Shown: positions 44,534-56,387, counted from the first letter of the stretch. The stretch: DNA of 64,000 nucleotides from Corynebacterium frankenforstense DSM 45800 (GCF_001941485.1 NZ_CP009247.1:434001-498000); one strand, 5' to 3'. Notes: generated from the sequence alone by a model not told the origin. Numbers and translations are program-made.

Positions 44534-45186
44534 CCAACCTGACTCTGGACGTCCAGACCGCCGCGGGCGGCACCGACGGCCAGGTGGAGCTGCCGGCGGA
44601 GATCTTCGACCGTGAGGTCTCCACGGCTCTGCTGCACCAGGTCGTGACCGCGCAGCTCGCCGCGAAGCGACAGGGCACCCACGCCACCAAGACCCGCGGC
44701 ATGGTCCGCGGCGGTGGCCGCAAGCCCTACCGTCAGAAGGGCACCGGCCGCGCCCGTCAGGGCTCGACCCGTGCGCCGCAGTTCACCGGCGGCGGCACCG
44801 TCCACGGCCCGCAGCCGCGTGACTACGCCCAGCGGACCCCGAAGAAGATGAAGGCCGCCGCCCTGAACGGCGCCCTCTCCAACCGGGCCGCCGGCGACCG
44901 TATCCACGTCATCGACGAGCTGGTCCCGGGCCAGAAGCCCTCGACCAAGTCGGCGCGTGCGTTCATCGAGCGCATCACCGACCGCAAGCAGGTGCTGCTC
45001 GTCGTCGGCCGTGAGGACCTCAACGCCCGTCGCAGCGCCAACAACCTGCCGAACGTGAACGTCCTCGTCCCGGAGCAGCTGAACACCTACGACGTGCTCA
45101 ACTCCGACGACGTCGTGTTCTCGGTCGCCGCGCTGCACACCTTCATCAACCGCGTCACCGGCGCGGACAAGGAGGAGAGCAAGTAA
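44530..45186 (+). CDS. rplD: 50S ribosomal protein L4
   Basis: The 218-residue protein has the extended loop [26 protein letters not shown] that lines the exit tunnel. Its ATG overlaps the rplC stop by 4 bp. No leader-binding role can be judged here. Confidence 0.96.
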   Translation: MTNLTLDVQTAAGGTDGQVELPAEIFDREVSTALLHQVVTAQLAAKRQGTHATKTRGMVRGGGRKPYRQKGTGRARQGSTRAPQFTGGGTVHGPQPRDYAQRTPKKMKAAALNGALSNRAAGDRIHVIDELVPGQKPSTKSARAFIERITDRKQVLLVVGREDLNARRSANNLPNVNVLVPEQLNTYDVLNSDDVVFSVAALHTFINRVTGADKEESK

Positions 45187-45491
45187 TGGCCAAGACCGTC
45201 AACCCCCGCGACATCATCATCGCCCCGGTCGTCTCCGAGAAGTCCTACGGTCTCATGGAGCAGGGCACCTACACGTTCTTCGTGCGCCCCGACGCCCACA
45301 AGACCCAGATCCGCCAGGCCGTCGAGGAGATCTTCGGCGTCAAGGTGGCCTCGGTGAACACCGTCAACCGCGAGGGCAAGCGTAAGCGCACCCGCACCGG
45401 GTTCGGCCGCCGCAAGGCGACCAAGCGCGCCTACGTCACCCTCCGCGAGGGCAGCGACTCCATCGACATCTTCGGCGGCGCGACCGCGTAA
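45186..45491 (+). CDS. rplW: 50S ribosomal protein L23
   Basis: The 101-residue protein contains [21 protein letters not shown] and the extended loop at the tunnel exit used by targeting factors. It begins within 1 bp of the rplD stop. Confidence 0.96.
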   Translation: MAKTVNPRDIIIAPVVSEKSYGLMEQGTYTFFVRPDAHKTQIRQAVEEIFGVKVASVNTVNREGKRKRTRTGFGRRKATKRAYVTLREGSDSIDIFGGATA

Positions 45492-45518
45492 AGAAGGTCG
45501 AGAAGTAAAGGAACCATT

Positions 45519-46358
45519 ATGGCTATTCGCAAGTACAAGCCGACAACTCCGGGTCGCCGCGCCAGCTCCGTCTCCAAGTTCGACGAGATCACTCGTTCGA
45601 AGCCGGAGAAGAGCCTGCTGCGCCCGCTGAGCAAGACCGGCGGCCGTAACGTCCACGGCCACATCACCACCCGCCACAAGGGCGGCGGACACAAGCGTCA
45701 GTACCGTGTCATCGACTTCCGTCGCGCCGACAAGGACGGCGTGCCGGCCAAGGTCGCGCACATCGAGTACGACCCGAACCGCACCGCGAACATCGCGCTG
45801 CTGCACTACTTCGACGGCGAGAAGCGCTACATCATCGCCCCGAAGGGCCTGAAGCAGGGCACCGTCGTGGAGGCCGGCCCGGAGTCGGACATCAAGGTGG
45901 GCAACAACCTGCCGCTGCGCAACATCCCGACCGGTACCACCGTCCACGCGGTGGAGCTGAAGCCGGGCGCCGGCGCCAAGCTGGCCCGCTCGGCCGGCGC
46001 CTCGATCCAGCTGCTGGGTAAGGAAGGCAACTACGCCGTCCTGCGTATGCCCTCCAGCGAGATCCGTCGCGTCGACATCCGCTGCCGCGCCACCGTCGGC
46101 GAGGTCGGCAACGCCGAGCAGATCAACATCCGCTGGGGCAAGGCCGGCCGCATGCGCTGGAAGGGCGTGCGCCCGACCGTCCGCGGTGTCGTCATGAACC
46201 CGGTCGACCACCCGCACGGTGGTGGTGAGGGTCGTACCTCGGGCGGCCGCCACCCGGTCAGCCCGTGGGGCCAGAAGGAAGGCCGCACCCGCAACCCGAA
46301 CCGCTACTCCAACAACATGATCGTGCGTCGTCGCCGGTCGCGTTCCAACAAGCGATAA
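45519..46358 (+). CDS. rplB: 50S ribosomal protein L2
   Basis: The 279-residue protein has [22 protein letters not shown] and [15 protein letters not shown] with the conserved histidine near the peptidyl transferase centre. Confidence 0.97.
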   Translation: MAIRKYKPTTPGRRASSVSKFDEITRSKPEKSLLRPLSKTGGRNVHGHITTRHKGGGHKRQYRVIDFRRADKDGVPAKVAHIEYDPNRTANIALLHYFDGEKRYIIAPKGLKQGTVVEAGPESDIKVGNNLPLRNIPTGTTVHAVELKPGAGAKLARSAGASIQLLGKEGNYAVLRMPSSEIRRVDIRCRATVGEVGNAEQINIRWGKAGRMRWKGVRPTVRGVVMNPVDHPHGGGEGRTSGGRHPVSPWGQKEGRTRNPNRYSNNMIVRRRRSRSNKR

Positions 46359-46374
46359 GAGGAGGTAAGTCACA

Positions 46375-46653
46375 ATGCCACGCAGCCTGAAGAAGGGGCC
46401 GTTCGTCGATGAGCACCTCCTCAACAAGGTGGACGCTCAGAACGACAAGGGCACGAAGCAGGTCATCAAGACCTGGTCGCGCCGTTCGACCATCCTGCCC
46501 GACTTCATCGGCCACACCTTCGCCGTCCACGACGGCCGGAAGCACGTGCCGGTGTTCGTCGACGAGTCCATGGTCGGCCACAAGCTGGGCGAGTTCGCCC
46601 CGACCAGGACCTTCCGCGGTCACCAGAAGGACGACAAGAAGGGACGTCGATAA
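46375..46653 (+). CDS. rpsS: 30S ribosomal protein S19
   Basis: The 92-residue protein shows [32 protein letters not shown] and [21 protein letters not shown] lies upstream of the ATG. Confidence 0.97.
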   Translation: MPRSLKKGPFVDEHLLNKVDAQNDKGTKQVIKTWSRRSTILPDFIGHTFAVHDGRKHVPVFVDESMVGHKLGEFAPTRTFRGHQKDDKKGRR

Positions 46654-46656
46654 GCG

Positions 46657-47019
46657 ATGAGTGAAACCATCACCTCCGCCCGCGCGACCGCGCGCTACGT
46701 CCGCGTCACCCCGATGAAGGCCCGTCGCGTCATCGACCTCGTCCGCGGCAAGTCCGTGTCCGAGGCCCTCGCGATCCTGAAGTACGCCCCGCAGGGTGCC
46801 GCGAAGCCGGTGGCCAAGGTCGTCGCCTCCGCCGCCGCCAACGCCGAGAACAACTTCGGCCTGGACCCGCGCTCGCTGGTCATCTCCGAGGCTTTTGCCG
46901 ACGAGGGCCCGACCATGCGCCGGTTCCAGCCGCGCGCCCAGGGACGCGCGTTCATGATCCGCAAGCGCACCAGCCACATCACCGTGGTTGTCGAGAGCCA
47001 GAAGGAAGGGGCCAAGTAG
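46657..47019 (+). CDS. rplV: 50S ribosomal protein L22
   Basis: The 120-residue protein has [19 protein letters not shown] and the tunnel-lining hairpin region [19 protein letters not shown], with no change that would suggest macrolide resistance visible. Confidence 0.96.
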   Translation: MSETITSARATARYVRVTPMKARRVIDLVRGKSVSEALAILKYAPQGAAKPVAKVVASAAANAENNFGLDPRSLVISEAFADEGPTMRRFQPRAQGRAFMIRKRTSHITVVVESQKEGAK

Positions 47020-47771
47020 TGGGCCAGAAGATTCACCCCCACGGCCTCCGGCTGGGTATCACTTCCGACTGGAAGACCCACTGGTACGCCGACAAGAAGG
47101 AATACAAGAACTACGTCGCCGAGGACATCAAGATCCGCGAGTTCCTGTCCCACGGGCTGGAGCGCGCCGGCATCGCCGACGTCGTGATCGAGCGCACCCG
47201 TGACCGTGTGCGCGTCGACATCCACACCGCCCGGCCGGGCATCGTCATCGGCCGCCGCGGCTCGGAGGCCGACCGCATCCGCCGCGCGCTGGAGAAGCTC
47301 ACCGGCAAGCAGGTCGCGCTGAACATCCTCGAGGTCAAGAACATCGACGCCAACGCTGCCCTGGTCGCGCAGAACATCGCCGACCAGCTCGCCGGCCGCG
47401 TCGCGTTCCGCCGCGCCATGCGCAAGGCCATTCAGTCGGCCATGCGTCAGCCGCAGGTGAAGGGCATCAAGATCCAGTGCTCCGGCCGTCTGGGCGGTGC
47501 CGAGATGTCCCGCACCGAGCGCTACCACGAGGGTCGTGTGCCGCTGCACACGCTCCGCGCCGAGATCGACTACGGCCTGCGTGAGGCCCACACCACCTTC
47601 GGGCGCATCGGCGTCAAGGTGTGGATCTACAAGGGCGACGTCGTCGGTGGCCGTCGCGAGAGCGACCTGGCCGCGCCGTCGAACGACCGTCGCGGTGGCC
47701 GTGGCGGCCGTGGCCGTCCGCGCCGCGGTGGCCAGCGCCGTCCCCGCGCCGAGAAGAAGCAGGAGGACTAA
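47019..47771 (+). CDS. rpsC: 30S ribosomal protein S3
   Basis: The 250-residue protein has the KH domain with [19 protein letters not shown] and [13 protein letters not shown]. The C-terminus is a Gly/Arg-rich tail ([20 protein letters not shown]), common in actinobacteria. The GTG start shares one base with the rplV stop. Confidence 0.96.
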   Translation: MGQKIHPHGLRLGITSDWKTHWYADKKEYKNYVAEDIKIREFLSHGLERAGIADVVIERTRDRVRVDIHTARPGIVIGRRGSEADRIRRALEKLTGKQVALNILEVKNIDANAALVAQNIADQLAGRVAFRRAMRKAIQSAMRQPQVKGIKIQCSGRLGGAEMSRTERYHEGRVPLHTLRAEIDYGLREAHTTFGRIGVKVWIYKGDVVGGRRESDLAAPSNDRRGGRGGRGRPRRGGQRRPRAEKKQED

Positions 47772-47774
47772 GCG

Positions 47775-48191
47775 ATGCTTATCCCGAAGCGCGTGAAGTA
47801 CCGCCGCCAGCACCGTCCGGGTCGTTCCGGGCTGTCCAAGGGCGGTAACCGCATCACCTTCGGTGACTACGCCATCCAGGCTCTCGAGCCGGCGTACATC
47901 ACCAACCGTCAGATCGAGGCGGGCCGTATCGCGATCAACCGCCACATCAAGCGCGGCGGCAAGGTCTGGATCAACATCTTCCCGGACCGTCCGCTGACCC
48001 AGAAGCCGCTCGGTGTGCGCATGGGTTCCGGTAAGGGCCCCGTCGAGAAGTGGATCGCCAACGTCAAGCCGGGCCGCATCCTCTTCGAGATGAGCTACCC
48101 GAACGAGGCCACCGCCATCGAGGCTCTGCGCCGTGCCGCGCAGAAGCTCCCGTGCAAGGTGCGCATCATCAAGAAGGAGGACCAGTTCTGA
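47775..48191 (+). CDS. rplP: 50S ribosomal protein L16
   Basis: The 138-residue protein starts [16 protein letters not shown] and has [17 protein letters not shown] and [14 protein letters not shown], typical of L16 at the A-site region. Confidence 0.97.
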   Translation: MLIPKRVKYRRQHRPGRSGLSKGGNRITFGDYAIQALEPAYITNRQIEAGRIAINRHIKRGGKVWINIFPDRPLTQKPLGVRMGSGKGPVEKWIANVKPGRILFEMSYPNEATAIEALRRAAQKLPCKVRIIKKEDQF

Positions 48192-48430
48192 TGGCTACCG
48201 GTACCCCCGCCCACGAGTTCCGCGCGCTGAACGCCGAGGAGCTCACCGAGCGTCTGTCCGAGGCCAAGGAGGAGCTGTTCAACCTCCGCTTCCAGGCCGC
48301 CACCGGGCAGCTGACCAACAACAACCGTCTGCGCACCGTCAAGCGCGACATCGCCCGCATCTACACGGTCATCCGTGAGCGTGAGCTGGGCCTGTCCGTG
48401 GTTCCGGGTGACGAGGAGGCTGAAGGCTAA
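48191..48430 (+). CDS. rpmC: 50S ribosomal protein L29
   Basis: The 79-residue helical protein has [26 protein letters not shown] and [17 protein letters not shown]. Its ATG overlaps the rplP stop by one base. Confidence 0.95.
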   Translation: MATGTPAHEFRALNAEELTERLSEAKEELFNLRFQAATGQLTNNNRLRTVKRDIARIYTVIRERELGLSVVPGDEEAEG

Positions 48431-48712
48431 ATGACCGAGAACGCTGAGAACGTGACCCTGGAGAAGACCGCGCAGAAGCGCCGCATGGGCTACGTGGTCT
48501 CCGACAAGATGCAGAAGACCATCGTCGTCGAGGTCGAGGACCGCAAGCAGCACGCCCTCTACGGCAAGATCATGCGCACCTCTTCGCGCGTGAAGGCCCA
48601 CGACGAGAACGAGGAAGCCGGCGTCGGCGACCGCGTCCTCATCGAGGAGACCCGTCCGCTGTCGAAGAACAAGCACTTCCGCCTCGTCGAGATCCTCGAG
48701 AAGGCCAAGTAG
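48431..48712 (+). CDS. rpsQ: 30S ribosomal protein S17
   Basis: The 93-residue protein has [19 protein letters not shown] and [16 protein letters not shown]. It begins directly after the rpmC stop. It is the last gene here before the operon is interrupted. Confidence 0.96.
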   Translation: MTENAENVTLEKTAQKRRMGYVVSDKMQKTIVVEVEDRKQHALYGKIMRTSSRVKAHDENEEAGVGDRVLIEETRPLSKNKHFRLVEILEKAK

Positions 48713-48750
48713 TTTGTGCGCCCCGGTGACCGTCTGACGGTCACGGGTTC

Positions 48751-48786
48751 AAGGGCCCGCCCCGGATTCCTCCGGGACGGGCCCTT
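48751..48786 (+). terminator. S10 operon terminator
   Basis: AAGGGCCCGCCCCGGA with its complement (one mismatch), loop TTCC; the 3' arm ends CCCTT. Confidence 0.8.
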
Positions 48787-48802
48787 CCGCATGTTCAAGA
48801 GA

Positions 48803-48819
48803 GATTGCTGACGCCGCGC
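48803..48819 (-). repeat. Dispersed motif copy 14
   Basis: GCGCGGCGTCAGCAATC, between the S10 terminator and the efflux genes. Confidence 0.55.
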
Positions 48820-48885
48820 AGTATGGGGGATCGATCCGTGGAGGATTCAGGGAAACCCCCGATTCTTTTCCGGGGCGCCACGAAG

Positions 48886-48891
48886 TAGCCT
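48886..48891 (+). promoter_or_regulatory. -10 box, near-leaderless
   Basis: TAGCCT, 6 nt before the GTG at 48898. Confidence 0.5.
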
Positions 48892-48897
48892 TACGGC

Positions 48898-50166
48898 GTG
48901 AAATTGAGATTCCCCGAGAAGCGGCGCGGCCTCTGGATCGCCGGCGCCGTCCTGCTGGCCCTCGTCCTCATCGCCCTGATCGCCGGTTTCGCGCTGGCGG
49001 CCACGGGCCCGTCGCGCTCGATGAGCGCCGAGGACTTCACGGAGGTCGAACCGGGCGACCTGGAGAGCCGCGTCGCGGTCACCGGGCGCGTCGAGCCGGC
49101 CGAGACCACCAACGTCACCACCCGCGTGACCGCCAACGTCGCGAGCCTGCACGTCGGCCTCGGCGACCAGGTCCAGGAGGGCCAGGTCGTCGCCGAGATG
49201 GACACCACCGAGATGCAGCGCCAGCTCGACTCCCTGCGGGGCCAGCTGGCCGACGCCGAGGCCAGCGGCGCTGAGCAGATCAGCCAGGCCGAGAGCGCCT
49301 ACGCAGCGGCCCAGGCCGGGGGCGCCGGCGGCCTCGCCACCGGCACCGCGGACATGACCGGCGGCACCGGGGAAGAGGACGCCGCCGGCGGGGACGCCGA
49401 CGCGGCCGGGGCCGACCCGCAGAGCGCGGCCGCCGCCGTCGGCCAGGCCCGCCAGGGTCTCGCCTCCACGCGGCGTCAGCTGCAGAACCAGATCTCCGCG
49501 CTGCAGGAGGACATCTACGCCGCCACGCTGCGCGCGCCGTCCAACGGCGTCGTCGTCTCCGTGGACGCCAAGGAGGGCGCCCCCGCCCAGGGCCCCGTGG
49601 TCACCGTCGGTGACCCGGCCCGCCTGGTGGTGCGCGCCACCGTCAACGAGGCCGACGCCGGCCGCATCCACACCGGCGACGAGGTCGCCCTGACCACCCC
49701 GGCCACGGGCGACAGGGAGCTCAAGGGCACCGTCGCCAAGATCTCCCCGGTCGCCGAGCCCGTGCCCGCCGAGGCGGCGGCCGCCGGCGCCCAGCCGAAG
49801 CCCACCTACCCGGTGGAGATCGAGATCTCCGGCACCCCCGAGGGCCTGCCCGTCGGCGCCACCGCCAAGGCCCGCGTGCTCACCGACAAGGCGCAGGGCG
49901 TCCTCAGCGTGCCGCGCGACGCGGTCTTCGACACCGCCGAGGGCAGCCCGGCCGTGCTCGTGCTCGCCGAGGGCGAGGGCGGCCAGCGCCGCATCGAGAA
50001 GCGCGCCGTGACCCCGGGCCTGGTCACCGACTTCCAGGTGGAGGTCACCGGCGGCCCGCTGCGCCGCGGCGACCTCGTGGTCAACCGCGCCGCCGACTAC
50101 CGCGACGCCGTCGGCGAGACCGTCGCCGTCGAGGAGCCCGCCGATCAGCCGGGGGAGGGGCAGTGA
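48898..50166 (+). CDS. MacA/HlyD-like efflux adaptor
   Basis: The 422-residue protein has one N-terminal membrane helix (about 13-36), a barrel-sandwich (lipoyl-like) domain with VASLHVGLGDQVQEGQVVAEMDTTEMQ, a coiled-coil hairpin interrupted by a Gly/Ala/acidic insert (about 140-180), and a beta-barrel with ARLVVRATVNEADAGRIHTGD. It links an ABC exporter to the cell envelope. It overlaps the ATPase start by 4 bp (GTGA). Confidence 0.88.
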   Translation: MKLRFPEKRRGLWIAGAVLLALVLIALIAGFALAATGPSRSMSAEDFTEVEPGDLESRVAVTGRVEPAETTNVTTRVTANVASLHVGLGDQVQEGQVVAEMDTTEMQRQLDSLRGQLADAEASGAEQISQAESAYAAAQAGGAGGLATGTADMTGGTGEEDAAGGDADAAGADPQSAAAAVGQARQGLASTRRQLQNQISALQEDIYAATLRAPSNGVVVSVDAKEGAPAQGPVVTVGDPARLVVRATVNEADAGRIHTGDEVALTTPATGDRELKGTVAKISPVAEPVPAEAAAAGAQPKPTYPVEIEISGTPEGLPVGATAKARVLTDKAQGVLSVPRDAVFDTAEGSPAVLVLAEGEGGQRRIEKRAVTPGLVTDFQVEVTGGPLRRGDLVVNRAADYRDAVGETVAVEEPADQPGEGQ

Positions 50167-50923
50167 GCCAGGCCCACCCGAACGACCAGCCTACCGAGGA
50201 GCTGACGGCGCCCCAGGCGCCGCAGGCGCCGGAGCCCACGGCGACGGCGGACGCAGGGCACCTGATCGAGATGCGCGACGTCGTCAAGCGCTTCAACGAG
50301 GGCACCGAGGCCGAGATCACCGTGCTGCACGGCTGCGACGTCGACGTCGCCCGCGGCGAGTTCCTCTCCGTGGTGGGCACCTCCGGCTCCGGCAAGTCGA
50401 CGTTGATGAACATCATCGGGCTGCTCGACCGGCCGACCACGGGCACCTACCGGCTGGGCGGCGTGGACGTCCTCGCCGTCGACGACGACGAGCTGGCCCG
50501 CTACCGCGCCGACGAGATCGGCTTCGTCTTCCAGAACTTCAACCTCGTCGGACGCATCGACGCACTGCGCAACGTCGAGATGCCCATGACGTATGCCGGG
50601 GTGCCGCGCGGCGAGCGCCGCGAGCGGGCCATGGCGCTGCTCGAGCAGGTCGGCATGGCCGACCGCGCCCACCACCGGCCCAACGAGCTCTCCGGCGGCC
50701 AGAAGCAGCGCGTGGCCATCGCCCGCGCGCTGGCCAACGGCCCGGCGCTGCTGCTCGCCGACGAGCCCACCGGCGCGCTGGACACCGCCACCGGACGCCA
50801 GGTCATGGACCTCTTCCACGGACTGCACGAGGAGCAGGGGATGACCATCGTCTTCATCACCCACAACCCGGAGCTCGCGGCCGAGACCGGGCGGGTGCTC
50901 ACGATGCGCGACGGGGTGATCGC

Positions 50924-50927
<4 letters not shown>
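50163..50927 (+). CDS. MacB-type ABC exporter ATP-binding protein
   Basis: The 254-residue ATPase of the LolD/MacB class: Walker A GTSGSGKSTLMNIIG, FVFQNFNLVGRIDALRNVEMPM, signature LSGGQKQRVAIARA, Walker B LLLADEPTGALD and the H-loop ITHNPELA. About 25 residues precede the domain. It pairs with the permease that overlaps its end. Confidence 0.93.
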
Positions 50928-52264
<1,337 letters not shown>

Positions 52265-52308
52265 GTTTCTCGCGGCGGAAAGAGCGCCGCGACAGGAGGA
52301 CCTGTTCG

Positions 52309-53643
52309 TTGAGTGAGAGTTCAGCCGGCGCGGCCGGCGACAACGGGGGCTGGGACGCGGAGCGCCAGCACCGCATGGGGGTGGCCGCCGACGCGGTGTT
52401 GCGCCTGGGCCTGATGTTCATGGCCGCGGGCACCGGCGGCTACCGCATCATCCGCGGGATGAAGCGGGCCGGGCGCGCGCTCGGCTTCGACCGCCTGGAC
52501 GCGCAGATCTCGGTGACCACGATCACCTGCACGTTCCACCGGGGCGACCACTTCCGCACCGTGGTCGCGGGCCAGGACAGCCCCGGGGTGGACGCCTCGC
52601 GCATCGAGGCGCTGGAGACCCTGACCCACCACCTGGACCGCCGCGTCGACGCGGAGTGGCTCAACGCCCGCCTCGACCGGATCGAGTCCGGCGTGGTCAA
52701 GCGCTGGACGCTGCCGGTGCTGATCCTCGCCGCAGGTCTGGCGTGCGCCGGGTTCGCCGTGCTCAACCACTTCTCGCTTGCCGACGTCCTGGTGGTCGCC
52801 GTCGCCGCCGGGTGCGGCCAGGCGGTGCGTGGCCTGCTGCTGCGCCGGCACGTGCGCCAGCTCGGCGCCGTGGCGGCGGCCGCGGTGACGGCCTGCCTGG
52901 TCTTCTGGGCGGTCATCGAGCTGCTGGGCCTGGCCGGGGTCGTCGAGCCCGCGGCCGCCGCGCCCGGCTTCGTCGCCTCGGTGCTCTTCGTGGTGCCGGG
53001 CTTCCCGCTGTTCTCGGCGATCATCGATCTCTCCCGCTTCGACTTCACCGCCGGTCTGTCGCGCCTGACGTACGCGGCGACGGTGATCGTGGCGGCGACC
53101 TTCTCGGTCGCCCTGGTCAGCGGGGTGACGGGGATGGCCCCGCCGCCGCGGCCGGCGACGGTGGACGACCCGCGCTGGTTCCTGCTGGCGGCGGCGGCCT
53201 CGTTCGTGGGCATCGCCGGCTTCGCCCTGCTGTTCAACTCCTCGCGGCGGATGGTGCTCATCGCCGCGGTGGTCGGCATGGCCTCCAACGTGCTGCGCCT
53301 GGTGCTCGTGCAGGCCGGCGCGAGCGCGTACGCGGCGGCCTTTCTCGGCGGCCTGGCCATCGGGCTGCTGGGCGCGGTGGCCTCGAAGAAGGCGGACATC
53401 CCGCGCATCACCACCACGGTGCCGGCCTCGGTGATCATGATCCCGGGCCCGGCGATGTTCGGCTCGGTCTACGCGCTGACCTCGGGCAACATCGAGCTCG
53501 GCGTGGACGCGGCGGCCACGGCGGTGATGACCGTGCTGGCCATCGGCGCGGGCCTGGTCACCGCCCGCATGCTCACCGACCGCGACTGGGTTCTCGGCCG
53601 CTACATCGACCTGGAGAAGCCGCTGGCCGAATTCGAGAAGTAG
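52309..53643 (+). CDS. thrE: Threonine/serine exporter ThrE
   Basis: A 444-residue protein of about ten membrane spans. The N-terminal DUF1212 half (LRLGLMFMAAGTGGYRIIRGMKRAGRALGFDRLDAQISVTTITCTF) and the C-terminal ThrE_2 half (PGFPLFSAIIDLSRFDFTAGLSRL, PRITTTVPASVIMIPGPAMFG) are both present. It exports threonine and serine. The TTG at 52309 is preferred because AGGAGG lies 9 nt upstream; a GTG at 52261 overlapping the MacB stop is the alternative. The downstream 136 bp to the kinase gene hold an imperfect 29 bp direct repeat (53644-53672 and 53693-53721). Confidence 0.88.
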   Translation: MSESSAGAAGDNGGWDAERQHRMGVAADAVLRLGLMFMAAGTGGYRIIRGMKRAGRALGFDRLDAQISVTTITCTFHRGDHFRTVVAGQDSPGVDASRIEALETLTHHLDRRVDAEWLNARLDRIESGVVKRWTLPVLILAAGLACAGFAVLNHFSLADVLVVAVAAGCGQAVRGLLLRRHVRQLGAVAAAAVTACLVFWAVIELLGLAGVVEPAAAAPGFVASVLFVVPGFPLFSAIIDLSRFDFTAGLSRLTYAATVIVAATFSVALVSGVTGMAPPPRPATVDDPRWFLLAAAASFVGIAGFALLFNSSRRMVLIAAVVGMASNVLRLVLVQAGASAYAAAFLGGLAIGLLGAVASKKADIPRITTTVPASVIMIPGPAMFGSVYALTSGNIELGVDAAATAVMTVLAIGAGLVTARMLTDRDWVLGRYIDLEKPLAEFEK

Positions 53644-53779
53644 CCGGCCCCGGAGCCTGCCCGGGAACGGCTGGGCGGCCTGGCGGGCGACTCCGGCCCC
53701 GGAGCTCGTCCGGGACCGGCTCGCCGGGGCCGGCCAGAGACCCGGGTCGTGCCCGAGATGGGGTGGGGGGTGGGGGGAG

Positions 53780-54676
53780 CTAGCGCCCGAGCTCGGCGGC
53801 GACCTCGTCGAGGGTCGGCGGCTGGGCACCGGTGCGCGAGCAGGTGATCGCGGCGGCCGCCGCGGACAGGGTGAGGATCTCGTGCCACTGCGACTCGGTG
53901 GCCTGACCCAGCTGGCCGGCCTTCAGGCCGGCGCGCTCGATGGCGGCGAGCAGCGAGCCCATGATGGTGTCGCCGGCGCCGATGGTGTCGGAGACCTCGG
54001 TGTGGTGGGCGGGCACGTCGAGGTGGAGCTCGCCGCAGTCGAGGCTGAGGCCCTCGCCGCCGCGGGTGGTCACGACCGCCTCGACGGAGCTGGCGCGCAG
54101 CTTGTCGATGCCGCCGAAGAACTCGACCTCCTCCTCGGAGAGCTTGAGCAGGTTGACGTCGTCGAGCAGTCCCAGCAGGCGCTCGCGGTGGGCGTCGGTG
54201 GCGAAGTCGGGGCGGATGTTCGGGTCGAGGGCGACCAGCCGGCCGGCGGCGGCGTGGCGGTGCAGCACCTCGATGTAGCGCGAGGCGCCGGGTTCCCAGG
54301 CCAGCGAGCAGGTGCCGAAGCAGGCGATGTCGCAGTCGACGGCCTCCGGCTCCACGAGGCGGTCGGCGGTGCCCTCGCAGTAGAAGTTGTAGGAGGCCGA
54401 GCCCTCCCGGTCGATGGTGGTCACCGCGAGCGTCGTCGGCTCGGGGCCGCGCTGGACGCCGGAGGTGTCCACGCCCTCCTCCTCGAGGCGGCGCATGAGC
54501 GCGTCGCCGTAGTTGTCCTCGGAGACGCGGGACTGGAAGGCGACCTTGGCGCCCTGGCGGGCCAGGACGACGGCGACGTTGAAGGGGCCGCCGCCGAGGG
54601 CGGGCACGAGCGGGGAGAGCGGGTTGTTCTGGCTGGGGACCAGGTCGACCAGGCCCTCGCCGTAGACGGTGATCAT
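53780..54676 (-). CDS. PfkB-family sugar kinase, probable fructokinase
   Basis: The 298-residue kinase has the PfkB folds GGGPFNVAVVLARQGAKVAFQSRVSEDNYG and the catalytic SDTIGAGDTIMGSLL with the base aspartate in GAGD. It sits divergent to the sucrose hydrolase, so phosphorylation of the fructose released from sucrose 6-phosphate is likely. The ATG at 54676 is fixed by a TAGCCT -10 box at 54684-54689, 7 nt upstream (leaderless). The transcript is convergent with thrE. Confidence 0.85.
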   Translation of the reverse strand: MITVYGEGLVDLVPSQNNPLSPLVPALGGGPFNVAVVLARQGAKVAFQSRVSEDNYGDALMRRLEEEGVDTSGVQRGPEPTTLAVTTIDREGSASYNFYCEGTADRLVEPEAVDCDIACFGTCSLAWEPGASRYIEVLHRHAAAGRLVALDPNIRPDFATDAHRERLLGLLDDVNLLKLSEEEVEFFGGIDKLRASSVEAVVTTRGGEGLSLDCGELHLDVPAHHTEVSDTIGAGDTIMGSLLAAIERAGLKAGQLGQATESQWHEILTLSAAAAAITCSRTGAQPPTLDEVAAELGR

Positions 54677-54829
54677 GTTCTCCAGGCTAGCGAAAGCACC
54701 GCGCATCCACCGCGTGCGCCCCGGGGCGGGCCCGGATCAACCCCGGGTGCGGTCCGGGCCGCCGTACCGCCGGCGGCCGCCGCAGCCTGTCAAGTGTCGA
54801 AACCGGGAGGTGGGAGCGGAATCACAACG

Positions 54830-54847
54830 TGATAAATGGATTTAGCA
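54830..54847. promoter_or_regulatory. Candidate operator of the sucrose locus
   Basis: TGATAAA-TGGA-TTTAGCA, an 18 bp near-perfect palindrome (one mismatch) that overlaps the expected -35 of scrB; the -10 box TAACAT is at 54860-54865, 7 nt before the ATG. A LacI-family repressor would fit, but none is encoded here. Confidence 0.5.
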
Positions 54848-54872
54848 GTTTTCGGGCGATAACATCAGACCC

Positions 54873-56387
54873 ATGGTCACCGAGCATGCCGCAGACACCG
54901 CCCCCGGGGCGGGTCGCGGCCTGAACCACCCGCGCCCCCGGCTGCACGTCGCGCCTCCGGCCGGTCGTCTCAACGACCCCAACGGACTCTTCGTCTCCGG
55001 GGAGACCCTGCACGTCTACTACCAGCACGACCCGGTCTTCCCCTTCGCGCACAAGCGCACCGGCTGGGCGCACACCACACTGCCGCTTTCCGGCGGCGAG
55101 CCGCAGCACCTGCCGGACGCCCTGCACCCGGGCCAGGCCTACGACCGCGACGGCTGCTACTCCGGCTCCGCGGTCACCGACGACGCCGGCCGGGTCCAGC
55201 TCTTCTACACGGGCAACCTCAAGGAGGACGGGGTGCGCACCCCGTCGGTCAACCGCGTCTTCGTCACCGACCCGGACGGCCCGGCCGGCGGCATCCACCG
55301 CCCGGACCCGGCCAACCCGCTCATCGACGGCTCGCCCGAGGGCTACACCGGCCACGTGCGCGACCCGCACGTCACCCGCGTCGCCGACGGCGGCTGGCGG
55401 ATGGTCCTCGGCGCCCAGCGCGCCGACGAGACCGGCACCGTCGTCGTCTACACCTCGACCGACCTGGAGCACTGGGACTTCGCCGGCGAGCCTGCCTTCG
55501 ACACCACCCACGCCGCCCCCGGCGACGCCCCGGACCTCGTGCCCGGCGGCTACATGTGGGAGTGCCCGAACCTCATCACCCTGACCGACCACGCCGACGG
55601 CCGCGACTACGACGTGCTGGTCGTCTGCCCGCAGGGCCTCGACGAGGTCGAGGAGATGGACCCCGAGCACCCCGACGTCGCGGTGACCCACTACGCCAGC
55701 TCCGACCAGTGCGGCTACCTCGTCGGCCACCTGACCGGCGAGCCGGGCGCGCTGACCTTCGAGGTCACCCGCGGCTTCAGCGAGCTGGACCTCGGCCACG
55801 ACTTCTACGCCCCGCAGCTGATCGCGCACCCGGACGGCGACGCGCTGATGCTCGGCTGGATGGGCCTGCCCGGCGCCGACGAGGCGCCCACGCTCGCCGA
55901 CGGCTGGGTGCACACGCTGACCCTGCCGCGCCGCGTGCGCCTCGAGGCCGGGCGCCTCATCCAGGAGCCCGTGCTTGCCGACGCCGCGTCGGGCGCCCAT
56001 GCTGCGCCCGTCCCGGCGCCGGGTGACGGCGCCACCGCCGACGTCCAGGACGTCACCGTCGACTTCCCCGCGGGCACGGACGCCGGAGTGGAACTGGCGG
56101 ACACGGCCGGGACGGTCGCGGTGACGGTGACCTGGGACGCGGCGTCGGAAAGCGTGGCACTCACGCGCGCCGGTGCCGGCACCCGCACGGACGCCGGCGA
56201 CGGCAACGCCGCCGACACCCGCGTCTTCCGGTGCCGGCCCGGGCGCTGCCGCGTCATCGTCGACGCCGGGGCCGTTGAGGTCTTCGCCGGCGACGGGGCG
56301 GTGGCGGCCGCGCTGACCGCGTGGCCGACGGCGGGGGAGCGCTGGGCCCCCGTGCGCGCCGGGTCACCGCCCGGGGCCGCGGGCTGA
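54873..56387 (+). CDS. scrB: Sucrose-6-phosphate hydrolase (GH32)
   Basis: A 504-residue GH32 enzyme: nucleophile in GRLNDPNG, transition-state stabiliser in VRDPHV and acid/base in MWECPNL, all intact, followed by the beta-sandwich domain. It splits the sucrose 6-phosphate made by the PTS below. The C-terminal part has an Ala/Gly/Thr-rich stretch that carries two copies of the dispersed motif. The start is set by the leaderless -10 box. Confidence 0.92.
   Translation: MVTEHAADTAPGAGRGLNHPRPRLHVAPPAGRLNDPNGLFVSGETLHVYYQHDPVFPFAHKRTGWAHTTLPLSGGEPQHLPDALHPGQAYDRDGCYSGSAVTDDAGRVQLFYTGNLKEDGVRTPSVNRVFVTDPDGPAGGIHRPDPANPLIDGSPEGYTGHVRDPHVTRVADGGWRMVLGAQRADETGTVVVYTSTDLEHWDFAGEPAFDTTHAAPGDAPDLVPGGYMWECPNLITLTDHADGRDYDVLVVCPQGLDEVEEMDPEHPDVAVTHYASSDQCGYLVGHLTGEPGALTFEVTRGFSELDLGHDFYAPQLIAHPDGDALMLGWMGLPGADEAPTLADGWVHTLTLPRRVRLEAGRLIQEPVLADAASGAHAAPVPAPGDGATADVQDVTVDFPAGTDAGVELADTAGTVAVTVTWDAASESVALTRAGAGTRTDAGDGNAADTRVFRCRPGRCRVIVDAGAVEVFAGDGAVAAALTAWPTAGERWAPVRAGSPPGAAG
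55973..55989 (-). repeat. Dispersed motif copy 15
   Basis: ACGCGGCGTCGGCAAGC, in the scrB linker before the sandwich domain. Confidence 0.45.
56137..56154 (+). repeat. Dispersed motif copy 16
   Basis: ACGCGGCGTCGGAAAGCG, in the C-terminal part of scrB. Confidence 0.5.

Noticed and set aside
48740..48760. tRNA-like GGTTCAAGG
   Set aside because: No cloverleaf around it; it is part of the S10 terminator region.
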